DNA from: Streptomyces radicis
GTDB taxonomy: Bacteria; Actinomycetota; Actinomycetes; Streptomycetales; Streptomycetaceae
NCBI RefSeq assembly: GCF_003626575.1
Contig: NZ_RBDY01000013.1
Coordinates: forward strand, 62,001 to 126,000
Reading direction: 5' to 3'
Length of the DNA stretch: 64,000 nt
Below are positions 7,207 to 16,333 of the stretch, one piece after another. The translations under genes were made by a program, and so were the position numbers. Numbering within the stretch: the first letter of the stretch is position 1; each line of letters starts with the position of its first letter. The notes beneath the pieces were generated by a model. It worked only from the letters and a program-made list of their open reading frames with translations. It was not told where the DNA came from and did no database searches.

Positions 7207-8531
7207 CAGCGGAGGAACCCTTCGTAATTACGCTGGTGAAGCTGGCTCTCGATCTGCCGCACCGTCTCAAGACCGACACCCACGATGATCAGGATGGAGG
7301 TACCGCCGAAGGGGAAGTCCTGCTGCGCGTTGAACATCACCAGCGCCACGGTGGGCACCAGGGCGATCAGGCCGAGGTAGAGCGACCCGGGCCACGTGAT
7401 GCGGTTCAGCACATAGCTCAGATACTCCACGGTGGGCCGCCCCGCCCGGATACCCGGGATGAAACCACCATACTTCTTCATGTTTTCCGCCACGTCCTCA
7501 GGGTTGAACGTGATCGCGACGTAGAAGAACGCGAAGAAGACGATGAGCAGGAAGTACGTGATGATGTAGTACGGGTGGTCGCCACCGGTGAAGTACCGCT
7601 GCACCCAGTCCGTCCAGCCGCCGGAGTCCGTCCCCGCGAACTGCACGAGCAGCTGGGGGATGTAGAGCAGCGAGGACGCGAAGATGACGGGGATCACACC
7701 CGCCTGGTTCACCTTGAGCGGGATGTAGGTGGACGTGCCGCCGTACGACCGGCGGCCGATCATGCGCTTCGCGTACTGGACCGGGATCCGGCGCTGGGCC
7801 AGCTCCACGAAGACCACGAGGCCGACCATCGCGAGACCGCACGCGACGACCACGCCGAACTCGATCCAGCCGTCGGCCAGGCTGCCCTGCTGCTTGATCT
7901 GCCACAGCGAGGCCGGGAAGCCCGCGGCGATCGAGACGAACATCAGCATCGACATGCCGTTGCCGATGCCGCGGTCGGTGATCAGCTCGCCCATCCACAT
8001 GATCAACGCGGTGGCGGAGGTGAGCGCGATCACCATCACCAGCGTCGTGAAGATCGAGTCATCGGGGATGATGTCGTTCCGCACGGTGCACTGGGGGAAG
8101 AGGGTGCCACTGCGCGCGGTGGCCACAAGACCGGTGGCCTGGAGCACGGCAAGCGCCATCGTCAGATAGCGTGTGTACTGCGTGATCTTGGCCTGGCCCG
8201 ACTGCCCCTCCTTCTTGAGGGCCTCCAGGCGAGGGATCACCACCACGAGCAGCTGAAGGATGATGCTCGCGGTGATGTAGGGCATGATGCCAAGGGCGAA
8301 CACGGTCAGCTGGAGCAACGCCCCACCGCTGAACATGTTGACCAGACCGAACAGACCGGAGCCGGCCCCGAGGGCGTCGGCCTCCTCAACACACTGTTCG
8401 ACGTTCTGGAAGCTGACCCCCGGGACCGGCACATGCTGGCCGAACCGGAACACCACGACGATGCCGAGGGTAAAGAGCAGCTTCTTACGCAGGTCGGGCG
8501 TCTGGAACGCCCGGGCGAACGCGGTGAGCAC
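7206..8531 (-). CDS. secY: Preprotein translocase subunit SecY
   Basis: The channel protein of the Sec translocon, 441 residues with about ten membrane segments. Family signatures include GLFGLVNMFSGGALLQ, GIMPYITASIILQLL, the cytosolic loop RRIPVQYAKRMIGRRSYGG, and KKYGGFIPGIRAGRPT. I chose the GTG at 8531 because AGGAGGA lies just upstream and Streptomyces SecY begins LTAFARAF; the ATG at 8558 has no ribosome site. Partner SecE is encoded at 46721-47002. Confidence 0.95.
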   Translation of the reverse strand: MLTAFARAFQTPDLRKKLLFTLGIVVVFRFGQHVPVPGVSFQNVEQCVEEADALGAGSGLFGLVNMFSGGALLQLTVFALGIMPYITASIILQLLVVVIPRLEALKKEGQSGQAKITQYTRYLTMALAVLQATGLVATARSGTLFPQCTVRNDIIPDDSIFTTLVMVIALTSATALIMWMGELITDRGIGNGMSMLMFVSIAAGFPASLWQIKQQGSLADGWIEFGVVVACGLAMVGLVVFVELAQRRIPVQYAKRMIGRRSYGGTSTYIPLKVNQAGVIPVIFASSLLYIPQLLVQFAGTDSGGWTDWVQRYFTGGDHPYYIITYFLLIVFFAFFYVAITFNPEDVAENMKKYGGFIPGIRAGRPTVEYLSYVLNRITWPGSLYLGLIALVPTVALVMFNAQQDFPFGGTSILIIVGVGLETVRQIESQLHQRNYEGFLR

Positions 8532-8621
8532 GGCTCCTCCTGCGCCCCCCGCACTCATCGCGAGAGGTGACGGTCTTGAAGTCCAACGGATATGACAGAT
8601 CTGGTGACGACAACGGACGCC

Positions 8622-8650
8622 ACCTTACCGGCGTATGTGCCAGGCCGGAA
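8622..8650 (-). promoter_or_regulatory. Possible secY promoter
   Basis: Minus-strand TTCCGG (8645-8650) and TAAGGT (8622-8627) with a 17-base spacer, downstream of a hairpin and ~90 bases before secY. Matches to the consensus are partial. Its position fits independent transcription of secY-adk-map. Confidence 0.4.
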
Positions 8651-8655
8651 CGACT

Positions 8656-8690
8656 GACCGGGGACGCCTATCACTCAGGCACCCCCGGTC
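8656..8690 (-). terminator. Hairpin between rplO and secY
   Basis: GACCGGGG (8656-8663) pairs with CCCCGGTC (8683-8690), with a further 4-bp inner stem, beginning ~30 bases after the rplO stop. Together with the downstream promoter-like sequence it divides the spc operon at secY. Confidence 0.6.
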
Positions 8691-8720
8691 ACTCACATAT
8701 CCGGCCAACCGCGCACCGGC

Positions 8721-9206
8721 TCAGGAACGCTCGGTGACCGTGCCACCGGCGGCGGTGATCTTCTCCTTGGCGGAGGCGGAGACGGCGTCCACCGTCACCG
8801 TCAGCGCCACCGAGATCTCGCCGCTGCCAAGGACCTTCACCAACTCGTTCTTCCGCACGGCGCCCTTGGCGACCAGGTCGGCCACGGTCACCTCGCCACC
8901 CTCCGGGTAGAGGACGGCGAGCCGCTCGAGGTTGACGACCTGGAACTGCTTGTGGGCGGGGTTGCGGAAGCCCTTGAGCTTCGGCAGCCGCTGGATCAAC
9001 GGCAGCTGCCCGCCCTCGAAGCCCGCCTTCACCTGGTAACGCGCCTTGGTGCCCTTGGTGCCGCGACCCGCGGTCTTGCCCTTGGACGCCTCACCGCGAC
9101 CGACGCGGATCTTGGCCCTCTTCGCGCCGGGCGCGGGCCTCAGGTCGTGGAGCTTGAGCGGCGAACCGCCACTCTCCGTGCTCTCGTTCTTGGCGAGTTC
9201 GGCCAT
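8721..9206 (-). CDS. rplO: 50S ribosomal protein L15
   Basis: A 161-residue L15, a late 50S assembly protein. The conserved LHDLRPAPGAKRAK, VGRGEASKGKTAGRGTKG and GFEGGQLPLIQRLPKLKGF blocks are present. About ten residues of N-terminal extension (MAELAKNESTESGG) precede the usual start, but no other start has a better ribosome site. One base separates its ATG from the rpmD stop. Confidence 0.96.
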   Translation of the reverse strand: MAELAKNESTESGGSPLKLHDLRPAPGAKRAKIRVGRGEASKGKTAGRGTKGTKARYQVKAGFEGGQLPLIQRLPKLKGFRNPAHKQFQVVNLERLAVLYPEGGEVTVADLVAKGAVRKNELVKVLGSGEISVALTVTVDAVSASAKEKITAAGGTVTERS

Positions 9207-9207
9207 G

Positions 9208-9390
9208 TCAGTCCACCTCCTCGACCGTCACCAGATGCCGCACGGTGTTGGCCATGCCGCGGATCTCGGGGCGGTCCGCCTTGACGACCACGTCGTTGAT
9301 CCGCTTCAGCCCGAGCGAGCGCAGCGTCTCACGGTGGTTCTGCTTGGTCCCGATCCGGGACTTGACCTGGGTGATCTTCAGCTGCGCCAT
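9208..9390 (-). CDS. rpmD: 50S ribosomal protein L30
   Basis: A 60-residue L30: MAQLKITQVKSRIGTKQNHRETLRSLGL, then RGMANTVRHLVTVEEVD, the complete family length. Its ATG overlaps the rpsE stop (TGATG) and its stop lies one base before the rplO ATG, so three genes are translationally coupled. Confidence 0.96.
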   Translation of the reverse strand: MAQLKITQVKSRIGTKQNHRETLRSLGLKRINDVVVKADRPEIRGMANTVRHLVTVEEVD

Positions 9391-9992
9391 CACGCACCCA
9401 CCCCGGCGCGCGCCCGCAGCAGAGCGGCGGGGGCGACGTCTTCGAGCGGCAGGCCGCGGCGGGCGGCGATCTCCTCGGGACGCTGAAGTCCCTTGAGAGC
9501 GGCCACCGTCGCGTGCACGATGTTGATCGGGTTGGACGAGCCGAGCGACTTGCTCAGCACGTCGTGGATGCCCGCGCACTCCAGGACGGCGCGCACCGGG
9601 CCACCGGCGATCACACCGGTACCGGGCGAGGCCGGCTTCAGCAGGACGATGCCCGCGGCCTCCTCGCCCTGGATCGGGTGCGGGATGGTGCCCTGGATCC
9701 GGGGGACCTTGAAGAAGTGCTTCTTGGCCTCCTCGACACCCTTGGCGATGGCGGCCGGCACCTCCTTGGCCTTGCCGTAGCCGACACCGACGGTGCCGTC
9801 GCCGTCGCCCACCACGACAAGCGCGGTGAAGCTGAAACGGCGACCACCCTTCACTACCTTGGCGACGCGGTTGATCGCGACGACGCGTTCGACGTACGCG
9901 GTCTTCTCGGCGGCGGCGCCGCCGTCTCGGCCCTTACGGTCCCGCCGCTCGCCGCCACCGGCGCCGCCACCGCGGCGCTGGGGTCCAGCCAT
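9390..9992 (-). CDS. rpsE: 30S ribosomal protein S5
   Basis: A 200-residue S5, involved in decoding fidelity and the mRNA entry site. A Gly/Arg-rich N-terminal extension (residues 1 to ~28) precedes the double-stranded RNA-binding part (ERVVAINRVAKVVKGGRRFSF) and the C-terminal domain (GTGVIAGGPVRAVLE). The ATG at 9992 has AGAGGTAA upstream. It overlaps rpmD by one base and follows rplR. Confidence 0.97.
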   Translation of the reverse strand: MAGPQRRGGGAGGGERRDRKGRDGGAAAEKTAYVERVVAINRVAKVVKGGRRFSFTALVVVGDGDGTVGVGYGKAKEVPAAIAKGVEEAKKHFFKVPRIQGTIPHPIQGEEAAGIVLLKPASPGTGVIAGGPVRAVLECAGIHDVLSKSLGSSNPINIVHATVAALKGLQRPEEIAARRGLPLEDVAPAALLRARAGVGA

Positions 9993-10029
9993 GGGAATTA
10001 CCTCTCTCGATTCAGTCGACGGGACCGGC

Positions 10030-10413
10030 TCAGAACTTGAGCCCCGCCTCGCGGGCGGCGTCGGCCAGTGCGGCGACCCGCCCGGCGTACCTGCTGCCAC
10101 CACGGTCGAACACGACGGTCTCGACGCCCGCGGCCTTCGCCCGCTCGGCCACGAGCGCGCCGACGTGCTTGGCCTTGTCGCTCTTGTCGCCGTCGACGCC
10201 CCTGATGGAGACGTCGAGCGAGGACGCCGACGCGACCGTGTGGCCGATGGTGTCGTCCACGACCTGCGCCACCATGTGGCGGTTGGAGCGCGTCACGACC
10301 AGGCGCGGGCGCTCGGGCGTGCCCGAGATCTTCTTGCGGATGCGCACGTGGCGACGCTTGATCGCCGCGCGCTTCCTGGCGTCGCCCTTGGCGATCTTGA
10401 CACCGTATGCCAT
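10030..10413 (-). CDS. rplR: 50S ribosomal protein L18
   Basis: A 127-residue 5S-rRNA-binding protein. The basic N-terminus (KGDARKRAAIKRRHVRIRKKI) and the conserved RPRLVVTRSNRHMVAQVVDD, then VFDRGGSRYAGRVAALADAAREAGL, identify it. Three bases separate its start from the rplF TAG stop. Confidence 0.97.
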   Translation of the reverse strand: MAYGVKIAKGDARKRAAIKRRHVRIRKKISGTPERPRLVVTRSNRHMVAQVVDDTIGHTVASASSLDVSIRGVDGDKSDKAKHVGALVAERAKAAGVETVVFDRGGSRYAGRVAALADAAREAGLKF

Positions 10414-10415
10414 GG

Positions 10416-10955
10416 CTACTTACCAGCCTTTCCGACCTTGCGGCGGATGACTTCGCCCTCGTACTTGACGCCCTTGGCCTTGTACGGGTCGGGCTTCCGC
10501 AGCTTGCGGATGTTCGCGGCGACCTCGCCGACCTTCTGCTTGTCGATGCCCTCGACGCTGAAACGCGTGGGGTTCTCGACCTTGAAGGCGATGCCCTCGG
10601 GCGGCTCGATCACAATCGGGTGGCTGTAGCCGAGCGAGAACTCCAGGTTGGAGCCCTTGGCCTGGACGCGGTAGCCGACGCCGCTGATCTCCAGCTTCTT
10701 GATGTATCCCTGGGTCACACCGGTGATCATGTTGGCGACCAGGGTGCGGGAAAGACCGTGCAGGGCACGGATCTTGTTCTCGTCGTTGGGACGGGTCACC
10801 AGGATGGTGCCGTCCTCGGCCCTGGCCACCTCGATGGGCGCCACGACGGTGTGCGACAGCGAGCCCTTGGGGCCCTTCACCGCGACCGTGCGGCCGTCGA
10901 TCGTGACATCCACACCGGCGGGAACCGGGATCGGCTGCTTGCCAATGCGCGACAT
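10416..10955 (-). CDS. rplF: 50S ribosomal protein L6
   Basis: A 179-residue L6 with the two duplicated domains; it binds near the sarcin-ricin loop. MSRIGKQPIPVPAGV and the C-terminal YSHPIVIEPPEGI, PDPYKAKGVKYEGE blocks are diagnostic. The ATG at 10955 matches homologue length and has GGAG close upstream. Confidence 0.97.
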   Translation of the reverse strand: MSRIGKQPIPVPAGVDVTIDGRTVAVKGPKGSLSHTVVAPIEVARAEDGTILVTRPNDENKIRALHGLSRTLVANMITGVTQGYIKKLEISGVGYRVQAKGSNLEFSLGYSHPIVIEPPEGIAFKVENPTRFSVEGIDKQKVGEVAANIRKLRKPDPYKAKGVKYEGEVIRRKVGKAGK

Positions 10956-10977
10956 GCTGTTCCTCCGTTCCCTTCCG

Positions 10978-11376
10978 TCACCAGACGTAGGCGAGGACTT
11001 CCCCACCCACGCCCTTCTTCTGCGCCTGCTTGTCGGTGAGCAGACCGTTGGAGGTGGAGATGATCGCCACCCCGAGGCCGCCGAGCACCTTCGGCAGGTT
11101 CGTGGACTTCGCGTAGACCCGCAGGCCCGGCTTGGAGATGCGCTTGATGCCGGCGATCGAGCGCTCGCGGTTCGGGCCGTACTTCAGCTCGAGGACCAGG
11201 TGCTTGCCCACCTGGGCTTCCTCGGTCTTCCACCCGGTGATGTAGCCCTCCTGCTGGAGGATCTCCGCGATGTGCGACTTGATCTTGCTGTGCGGCATCA
11301 CCACGTTGTCGTGGTACGCCGAGTTCGCGTTCCGCAGACGGGTCAGCATGTCCGCGATCGGATCGGTCATGGTCAT
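10978..11376 (-). CDS. rpsH: 30S ribosomal protein S8
   Basis: A 132-residue S8, which binds 16S helix 21 and in E. coli is the translational regulator of the spc operon. MTMTDPIADMLTRLRNANSAYHD and the C-terminal KVLGGLGVAIISTSNG, VGGEVLAYVW are typical. The 96-base gap before it contains no open frame. Confidence 0.97.
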   Translation of the reverse strand: MTMTDPIADMLTRLRNANSAYHDNVVMPHSKIKSHIAEILQQEGYITGWKTEEAQVGKHLVLELKYGPNRERSIAGIKRISKPGLRVYAKSTNLPKVLGGLGVAIISTSNGLLTDKQAQKKGVGGEVLAYVW

Positions 11377-11472
11377 GTAACGGCCTTCGGCCTCTCTCGC
11401 CGGGGTTTCCTCGCCTGTGCTGTGCCGCCTCGACGGACACGCACACGCACGGGACCTACGGCGTAGCAGTGT

Positions 11473-11658
11473 TTACCAGGAGCTCTTGGTGACGCCCGGC
11501 AGCTCGCCGCGGTGCGCCATCTCACGCAGGCACACGCGGCACAGGCCGAACTTGCGGTACACGGAATGGGGCCGACCGCACCGCTGGCAGCGCGTGTAGG
11601 CACGCACGGCGAACTTCGGCTTGCGGCTGGCCTTGGCGATCAAAGCCTTCTTCGCCAT
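11473..11658 (-). CDS. rpsN: 30S ribosomal protein S14, type Z (zinc)
   Basis: A 61-residue short S14. Cys24, Cys27, Cys40 and Cys43 form the zinc site. This is the zinc-dependent form normally placed between rplE and rpsH. It begins MAKKALIAKASRKPKFAVRAYTR and ends GELPGVTKSSW. Streptomycetes usually also have a longer zinc-free S14 elsewhere. Confidence 0.97.
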   Translation of the reverse strand: MAKKALIAKASRKPKFAVRAYTRCQRCGRPHSVYRKFGLCRVCLREMAHRGELPGVTKSSW

Positions 11659-11700
11659 AGGTCACGCCTCCTTGTTCTGATCCTCAGCCCTCGTCACAGC

Positions 11701-12267
11701 TCAGGCCTCCTTGAACGGGAACCCGAGGTGACGCAGCAGGCTGCGGCCCTCGTCGTCGGTGGTCGCCGTGGTGACCACGGTGATGTCCATGCCGCGGACG
11801 CGGTCGATGCGGTCCGGGTCGATCTCGTGGAACATGACCTGCTCCGTGAGACCGAACGTGTAGTTCCCGCGGCCGTCGAACTGCTTCGGCGACAGGCCGC
11901 GGAAGTCACGGATGCGCGGCAGCGCCAGCGAGAGCAGCCGGTCGAGGAACTCCCACATCCGGTCGCCGCGCAGCGTCACATGGGCGCCGATCGGCTGCCC
12001 CTCGCGCAGCTTGAACTGCGCGATGGACTTCCTGGCCTTGGTGACGGTCGGCTTCTGACCGGTGATCGTGGCGAGGTCGCGCACGGCGCCCTCCATCAGC
12101 TTGGAGTCGCGGGCGGCGTCGCCCACACCCATGTTGACCACGATCTTGGTCAGGCCCGGGACCTGCATGACGTTCGGGTAGGCGAACTCGTCGCGCAGCT
12201 TGCCGACGATCTCCTCCCGGTACCGCGTCTTCAGGCGCGGAATGGCGGTGGTGGTGGCAGTGGTCAT
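11701..12267 (-). CDS. rplE: 50S ribosomal protein L5
   Basis: A 188-residue L5 that binds 5S rRNA and contacts P-site tRNA. Motifs: PRLKTRYREEI, VPGLTKIVVNMGVG, TGQKPTVTKARKSIAQFKLREG and FHEIDPDRIDRVRGMDITVVTTA. Its ATG and the rplX TGA overlap as ATGA, implying coupled translation. Confidence 0.97.
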   Translation of the reverse strand: MTTATTTAIPRLKTRYREEIVGKLRDEFAYPNVMQVPGLTKIVVNMGVGDAARDSKLMEGAVRDLATITGQKPTVTKARKSIAQFKLREGQPIGAHVTLRGDRMWEFLDRLLSLALPRIRDFRGLSPKQFDGRGNYTFGLTEQVMFHEIDPDRIDRVRGMDITVVTTATTDDEGRSLLRHLGFPFKEA

Positions 12268-12590
12268 TTGATGTCCTCACCGGTCCGGCGGGCAACGCGG
12301 ATCTTGTTGCCGTCCTCGTCGAAGCGGTAGCCGATACGGGTGGTGACCTTCTTGCCGTCCTTCTCCACCACGAGCGCCACGTTGCTCACATGGACCGGGG
12401 CCTCGGTCGTGATGATGCCACCGGTCTTGGAACCGCGCGGGGTCGTGCCGGACTTGACGTGCTTCTTGACCCGGTTCACACCCTCGACCAGGACGCGCTC
12501 CTCGCGGGGGAAGGCCACGATGACCTTGCCCTGCTTGCCCTTGTCCTTGCCGGTGATGACCTGGACCAGGTCACCCTTCTTGATCTTCAT
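12264..12590 (-). CDS. rplX: 50S ribosomal protein L24
   Basis: A 108-residue L24, an assembly initiator with a KOW motif (MKIKKGDLVQVITGKDKGKQGKV). I chose the ATG at 12590: GGAGGT lies 9 bases away, an ideal spacing. An alternative GTG two codons earlier overlaps the rplN stop but lies only 3 bases from the same ribosome site. Confidence 0.96.
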   Translation of the reverse strand: MKIKKGDLVQVITGKDKGKQGKVIVAFPREERVLVEGVNRVKKHVKSGTTPRGSKTGGIITTEAPVHVSNVALVVEKDGKKVTTRIGYRFDEDGNKIRVARRTGEDIK

Positions 12591-12592
12591 GT

Positions 12593-12961
12593 TCACAGCA
12601 CCTCCGGCGCGAGAGAGATGATCTTCATGAACCTCTTCTCGCGCAGCTCACGGCCCACGGGGCCGAAGATGCGGGTGCCACGGGGGTCACCGTCGTTCCG
12701 CAGAATGACGGCGGCGTTCTCGTCGAAGCGGATGTACGAGCCGTCGGGGCGCCGACGCTCCTTCACGGCGCGCACGACGACGGCCTTGACGACATCGCCC
12801 TTCTTGACGTTGCCACCGGGGATCGCGTCCTTGACGGTGGCCACGATGACGTCACCGATGCCCGCGTAGCGGCGCCCGGATCCGCCGAGAACGCGGATGC
12901 ACAAGATCTCCTTGGCTCCCGTGTTGTCGGCGACGCGCAGTCGCGACTCCTGCTGGATCAT
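12593..12961 (-). CDS. rplN: 50S ribosomal protein L14
   Basis: A 122-residue L14, the family length, located at the subunit interface and bridge B8. Sequence MIQQESRLRVADNTGAKEILCIRVLGGSGRRYAG and the C-terminal GTRIFGPVGRELREKRFMKIISLAPEVL are near-universal. It follows rpsQ after 3 bases. Confidence 0.98.
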   Translation of the reverse strand: MIQQESRLRVADNTGAKEILCIRVLGGSGRRYAGIGDVIVATVKDAIPGGNVKKGDVVKAVVVRAVKERRRPDGSYIRFDENAAVILRNDGDPRGTRIFGPVGRELREKRFMKIISLAPEVL

Positions 12962-12964
12962 TGG

Positions 12965-13246
12965 TTACTTCGCCTTCTCCAGAATCTCCACGACGCGCCA
13001 GCGCTTGGTCGCGGACAGCGGACGGGTCTCCATCAGAAGAACGCGGTCACCGACGCCGGCGGCATTCTGCTCGTCGTGCGCCTTGAGCTTGCTCGTGCGG
13101 CGGATGATCTTGCCGTACAGGGCGTGCTTGACACGGTCCTCGACAGCGACGACGACGGTCTTGTCCATCTTGTCGCTGACGACCAGACCCTCCCGGGTCT
13201 TCCGCCGGCCGCGCTCAATCGTCTCAGTCACAGTCTTCTCACTCAT
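12965..13246 (-). CDS. rpsQ: 30S ribosomal protein S17
   Basis: A 93-residue OB-fold S17. Core REGLVVSDKMDKTVVVAVEDRVKHALYGKIIRRTSKLKAHDE and GDRVLLMETRPLSATKRWRVVEIL. Its ATG overlaps the rpmC stop by one base (TGATG). Confidence 0.97.
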   Translation of the reverse strand: MSEKTVTETIERGRRKTREGLVVSDKMDKTVVVAVEDRVKHALYGKIIRRTSKLKAHDEQNAAGVGDRVLLMETRPLSATKRWRVVEILEKAK

Positions 13247-13491
13247 CAGGCGTTCTCCACCGCCTCGGCGACGGGCTCCACCGTCTCGATGCCGAGCGCG
13301 CGCTCCTGCATCACGGTGTAGATCCGGGCGATGTCCTTGCGGGCGGCCTTGAGCCGGCTGTTGTTCTCCAGCTGTCCGGTCGCCGCCTGGAAGCGGAGCT
13401 TGAACAGCTCCTCCTTCGCCTCGCGCAGCTTCACAACGAGCTCGTCGTTGTTCAGCTCCCGCAGCTCGGTGACCTTGGTACCGGCTGCCAT
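13246..13491 (-). CDS. rpmC: 50S ribosomal protein L29
   Basis: An 81-residue two-helix protein at the tunnel exit, where signal recognition particle and trigger factor dock. Core ELRELNNDELVVKLREAKEELFKLRFQAATGQLENNSRLKAARKDIARIYT. The start at 13491 overlaps the rplP stop by one base; an immediately preceding GTG is possible. A ten-residue acidic tail extends beyond the usual end. Confidence 0.96.
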   Translation of the reverse strand: MAAGTKVTELRELNNDELVVKLREAKEELFKLRFQAATGQLENNSRLKAARKDIARIYTVMQERALGIETVEPVAEAVENA

Positions 13492-13910
13492 CACGCCTCA
13501 CCTGCCTCGCGCCGGACGATCCGGCACTTCATCGGAAGCTTGTGCGCGGCGCGGATGAGCGCCTCACGAGCGATCTTCTCGTTGGGGTAGGAGAGCTCGA
13601 ACATCACGCGTCCGGGCTTGACGTTCGCGATCCACCACTCGGGAGAGCCCTTGCCGGAACCCATGCGGGTCTCGGCGGGCTTCTTGGTCAGCGGACGGTC
13701 GGGGTAGATGTTGATCCAGACCTTGCCACCACGCTTGATGTGCCGGGTCATCGAGATACGCGCGGCCTCGATCTGCCGGTTGGTCACATAGGCGCCGGTG
13801 ACGGCCTGGATGCCGTACTCCCCGAAGGCGACCTCGGTGCCGCCCTTGGCGGCACCCCTCCGCTTGGGGTGGTGCTGCTTGCGGTACTTGACCTTGCGAG
13901 GGATCAGCAT
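13491..13910 (-). CDS. rplP: 50S ribosomal protein L16
   Basis: A 139-residue L16 near the A site and peptidyl-transferase centre. MLIPRKVKYRKQHHPKRRG, the GxMGxGKGxPE-like MGSGKGSPEWWIANVKPGRVMFEL and ALIRAAHKLPMKCRIV are present. Start at 13910 by homologue length; a long non-homologous open frame extends upstream through rpsC in another frame. Four bases separate it from rpsC. Confidence 0.97.
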   Translation of the reverse strand: MLIPRKVKYRKQHHPKRRGAAKGGTEVAFGEYGIQAVTGAYVTNRQIEAARISMTRHIKRGGKVWINIYPDRPLTKKPAETRMGSGKGSPEWWIANVKPGRVMFELSYPNEKIAREALIRAAHKLPMKCRIVRREAGEA

Positions 13911-13914
13911 GGTC

Positions 13915-14769
13915 TCAGCTCTCCGTTCCGGACGTTCCGGACGCGCCCTCGCCGCCCTGAGCGGCGGCGGGAGCCTCGGCCCTGGGGGCCTCGGCGGCCG
14001 GCGCGCCCTGCTGCTGCGGCCTGCGGCCGCGGCCGCCGCGCTCGCCACGGCCACGGGCCGGGCGGTCGCCGCCGCCACCGGGGCCGCCGCGCGCCGGGCG
14101 GTTGCCCGCGCGGGCCGCGGCGTTCTCGGCACGGACCTCGGCGATGTTCTTCACGTCGCCCTTGTAGATCCAGACCTTGACGCCGATGCGCCCGAACGTG
14201 GTGCGGGCCTCGAAGAAGCCGTAGTCCACGTTGGCGCGCAGGGTGTGCAGGGGAACGCGGCCCTCGCGGTAGAACTCCGAGCGGGACATCTCGGCACCGC
14301 CGAGACGGCCACCGCACTGGATCTTGATGCCCTTGGCGCCGGCCTTGAGCGTGCTCTGCATCGACTTGCGCATGGCACGCCGGAACGAGACGCGGGACGA
14401 CAGCTGCTCGGCGACCGCCTGGGCCACCAACTGGGCGTCGAGCTCGGGGTTCTTGACCTCGAGGATGTTGAACTGGATCTGCTTGCCGGTCAGCTTCTCC
14501 AGGTTCCCCCGAAGGCGGTCGGCCTCCGCGCCGCGGCGGCCGATGACGATGCCGGGCCGTGCGGTGTGGACGTCGACGCGGACGCGGTCACGGGTGCGCT
14601 CGATCTCCACCTTGGAGATGCCCGCGCGCTCCATGCCCTGCGTCAGCATGCGGCGGATGGCGACGTCTTCCTTGACGTAGTCCTTGTACAGCTTGTCGGC
14701 GTACCAGCGCGACTTGAAGTCGGTCGTGACGCCGAGACGGAACCCGTGCGGGTTTACCTTCTGGCCCAT
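13915..14769 (-). CDS. rpsC: 30S ribosomal protein S3
   Basis: A 284-residue S3 with an N-terminal KH domain (VDVHTARPGIVIGRRGAEADRLRG) and the conserved C-terminal domain (KSTLKAGAKGIKIQCGGRLGGAEMSR); it forms the mRNA entry channel. About 70 residues of Gly/Arg/Pro then Ala-rich tail follow, as in Streptomyces. Its ATG overlaps the rplV TAA stop; TAA is rare in this genome. Confidence 0.97.
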   Translation of the reverse strand: MGQKVNPHGFRLGVTTDFKSRWYADKLYKDYVKEDVAIRRMLTQGMERAGISKVEIERTRDRVRVDVHTARPGIVIGRRGAEADRLRGNLEKLTGKQIQFNILEVKNPELDAQLVAQAVAEQLSSRVSFRRAMRKSMQSTLKAGAKGIKIQCGGRLGGAEMSRSEFYREGRVPLHTLRANVDYGFFEARTTFGRIGVKVWIYKGDVKNIAEVRAENAAARAGNRPARGGPGGGGDRPARGRGERGGRGRRPQQQGAPAAEAPRAEAPAAAQGGEGASGTSGTES

Positions 14770-15116
14770 TACCGGGTCCCTTCCTTGCTGCTGACGACCA
14801 CCGTGATGTGGCTGGTCCGCTTGCGGATCCGGTAGGCGCGGCCCTGGGCGCGCGGCTGGAACCGCTTCAGGGTCGGACCCTCGTCGACGTAGGCCTCCTT
14901 GATGTAGAGGGTGTCGACGTCCGGGTGGTTGTAGTTGTGGGTGGCGTTGGCGATGGCACTGGCCAGCACCTTGCCCACCGGAACGCTGGCGGCCTGCGGG
15001 GCGAAGCGCAGGACCGCCTGGGCCTCCGTGGCGTCCATGCCCCGGATGAGGTCCACCACACGGCGGGCCTTCATGGGCGTGACGCGGATGTGCCGCGCGA
15101 TAGCCCTGGCTTCCAT
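14769..15116 (-). CDS. rplV: 50S ribosomal protein L22
   Basis: A 115-residue L22, whose hairpin lines the exit tunnel and whose changes can cause macrolide resistance. MEARAIARHIRVTPMKARRVVDLIRG and the hairpin/C-terminal PRAQGRAYRIRKRTSHITVVV are intact, with no insertion in the tunnel loop. Start at 15116 by homology. Confidence 0.97.
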   Translation of the reverse strand: MEARAIARHIRVTPMKARRVVDLIRGMDATEAQAVLRFAPQAASVPVGKVLASAIANATHNYNHPDVDTLYIKEAYVDEGPTLKRFQPRAQGRAYRIRKRTSHITVVVSSKEGTR

Positions 15117-15168
15117 GGTTGTCCCTTCGGTGTCGGTCGGGGAGTCGGTCATGATCTGCACACCCCGC

Positions 15169-15450
15169 TCAGCGCCGCCGTGACTTGCGGTCGTCCTTCA
15201 CGTGGCCGCGGAAGGTGCGGGTCGGCGCGAACTCGCCGAGCTTGTGGCCGACCATCGACTCGTTGATGAACACCGGGACATGCTTGCGGCCGTCGTGCAC
15301 CGCGATGGTGTGGCCCAGCATCGCCGGGACGATCATCGAGCGGCGCGACCAGGTCTTGATGACGTTCTTGGAACCGGACTCGTTCTGCGCGTCCACCTTC
15401 TTGATCAGGTGGTCGTCGACGAAGGGCCCCTTCTTGAGACTGCGCGGCAT
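15169..15450 (-). CDS. rpsS: 30S ribosomal protein S19
   Basis: A 93-residue S19 of the 30S head. MPRSLKKGPFVDDHLIKKVD and IVPAMLGHTIAVHDGRKHVPVFI, GHKLGEFAPTRTFRGH are diagnostic. It lies 11 bases after rplB. Confidence 0.98.
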   Translation of the reverse strand: MPRSLKKGPFVDDHLIKKVDAQNESGSKNVIKTWSRRSMIVPAMLGHTIAVHDGRKHVPVFINESMVGHKLGEFAPTRTFRGHVKDDRKSRRR

Positions 15451-15461
15451 CGCACGTGCTC

Positions 15462-16298
<837 letters not shown>

Positions 16299-16333
16299 GT
16301 TGTGTCCTCGTCCGGTATCGGACGGGCCATCGC

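Noticed and set aside
8531..8558. ATG at 8558 as the SecY start
   Set aside because: No ribosome site and nine residues unlike SecY; the GTG at 8531 has AGGAGGA and matches homologues.
13542..14835. Long plus-strand open frames across the ribosomal genes
   Set aside because: They are antisense shadows produced by high-GC codon usage; the minus-strand genes are unmistakable ribosomal proteins.
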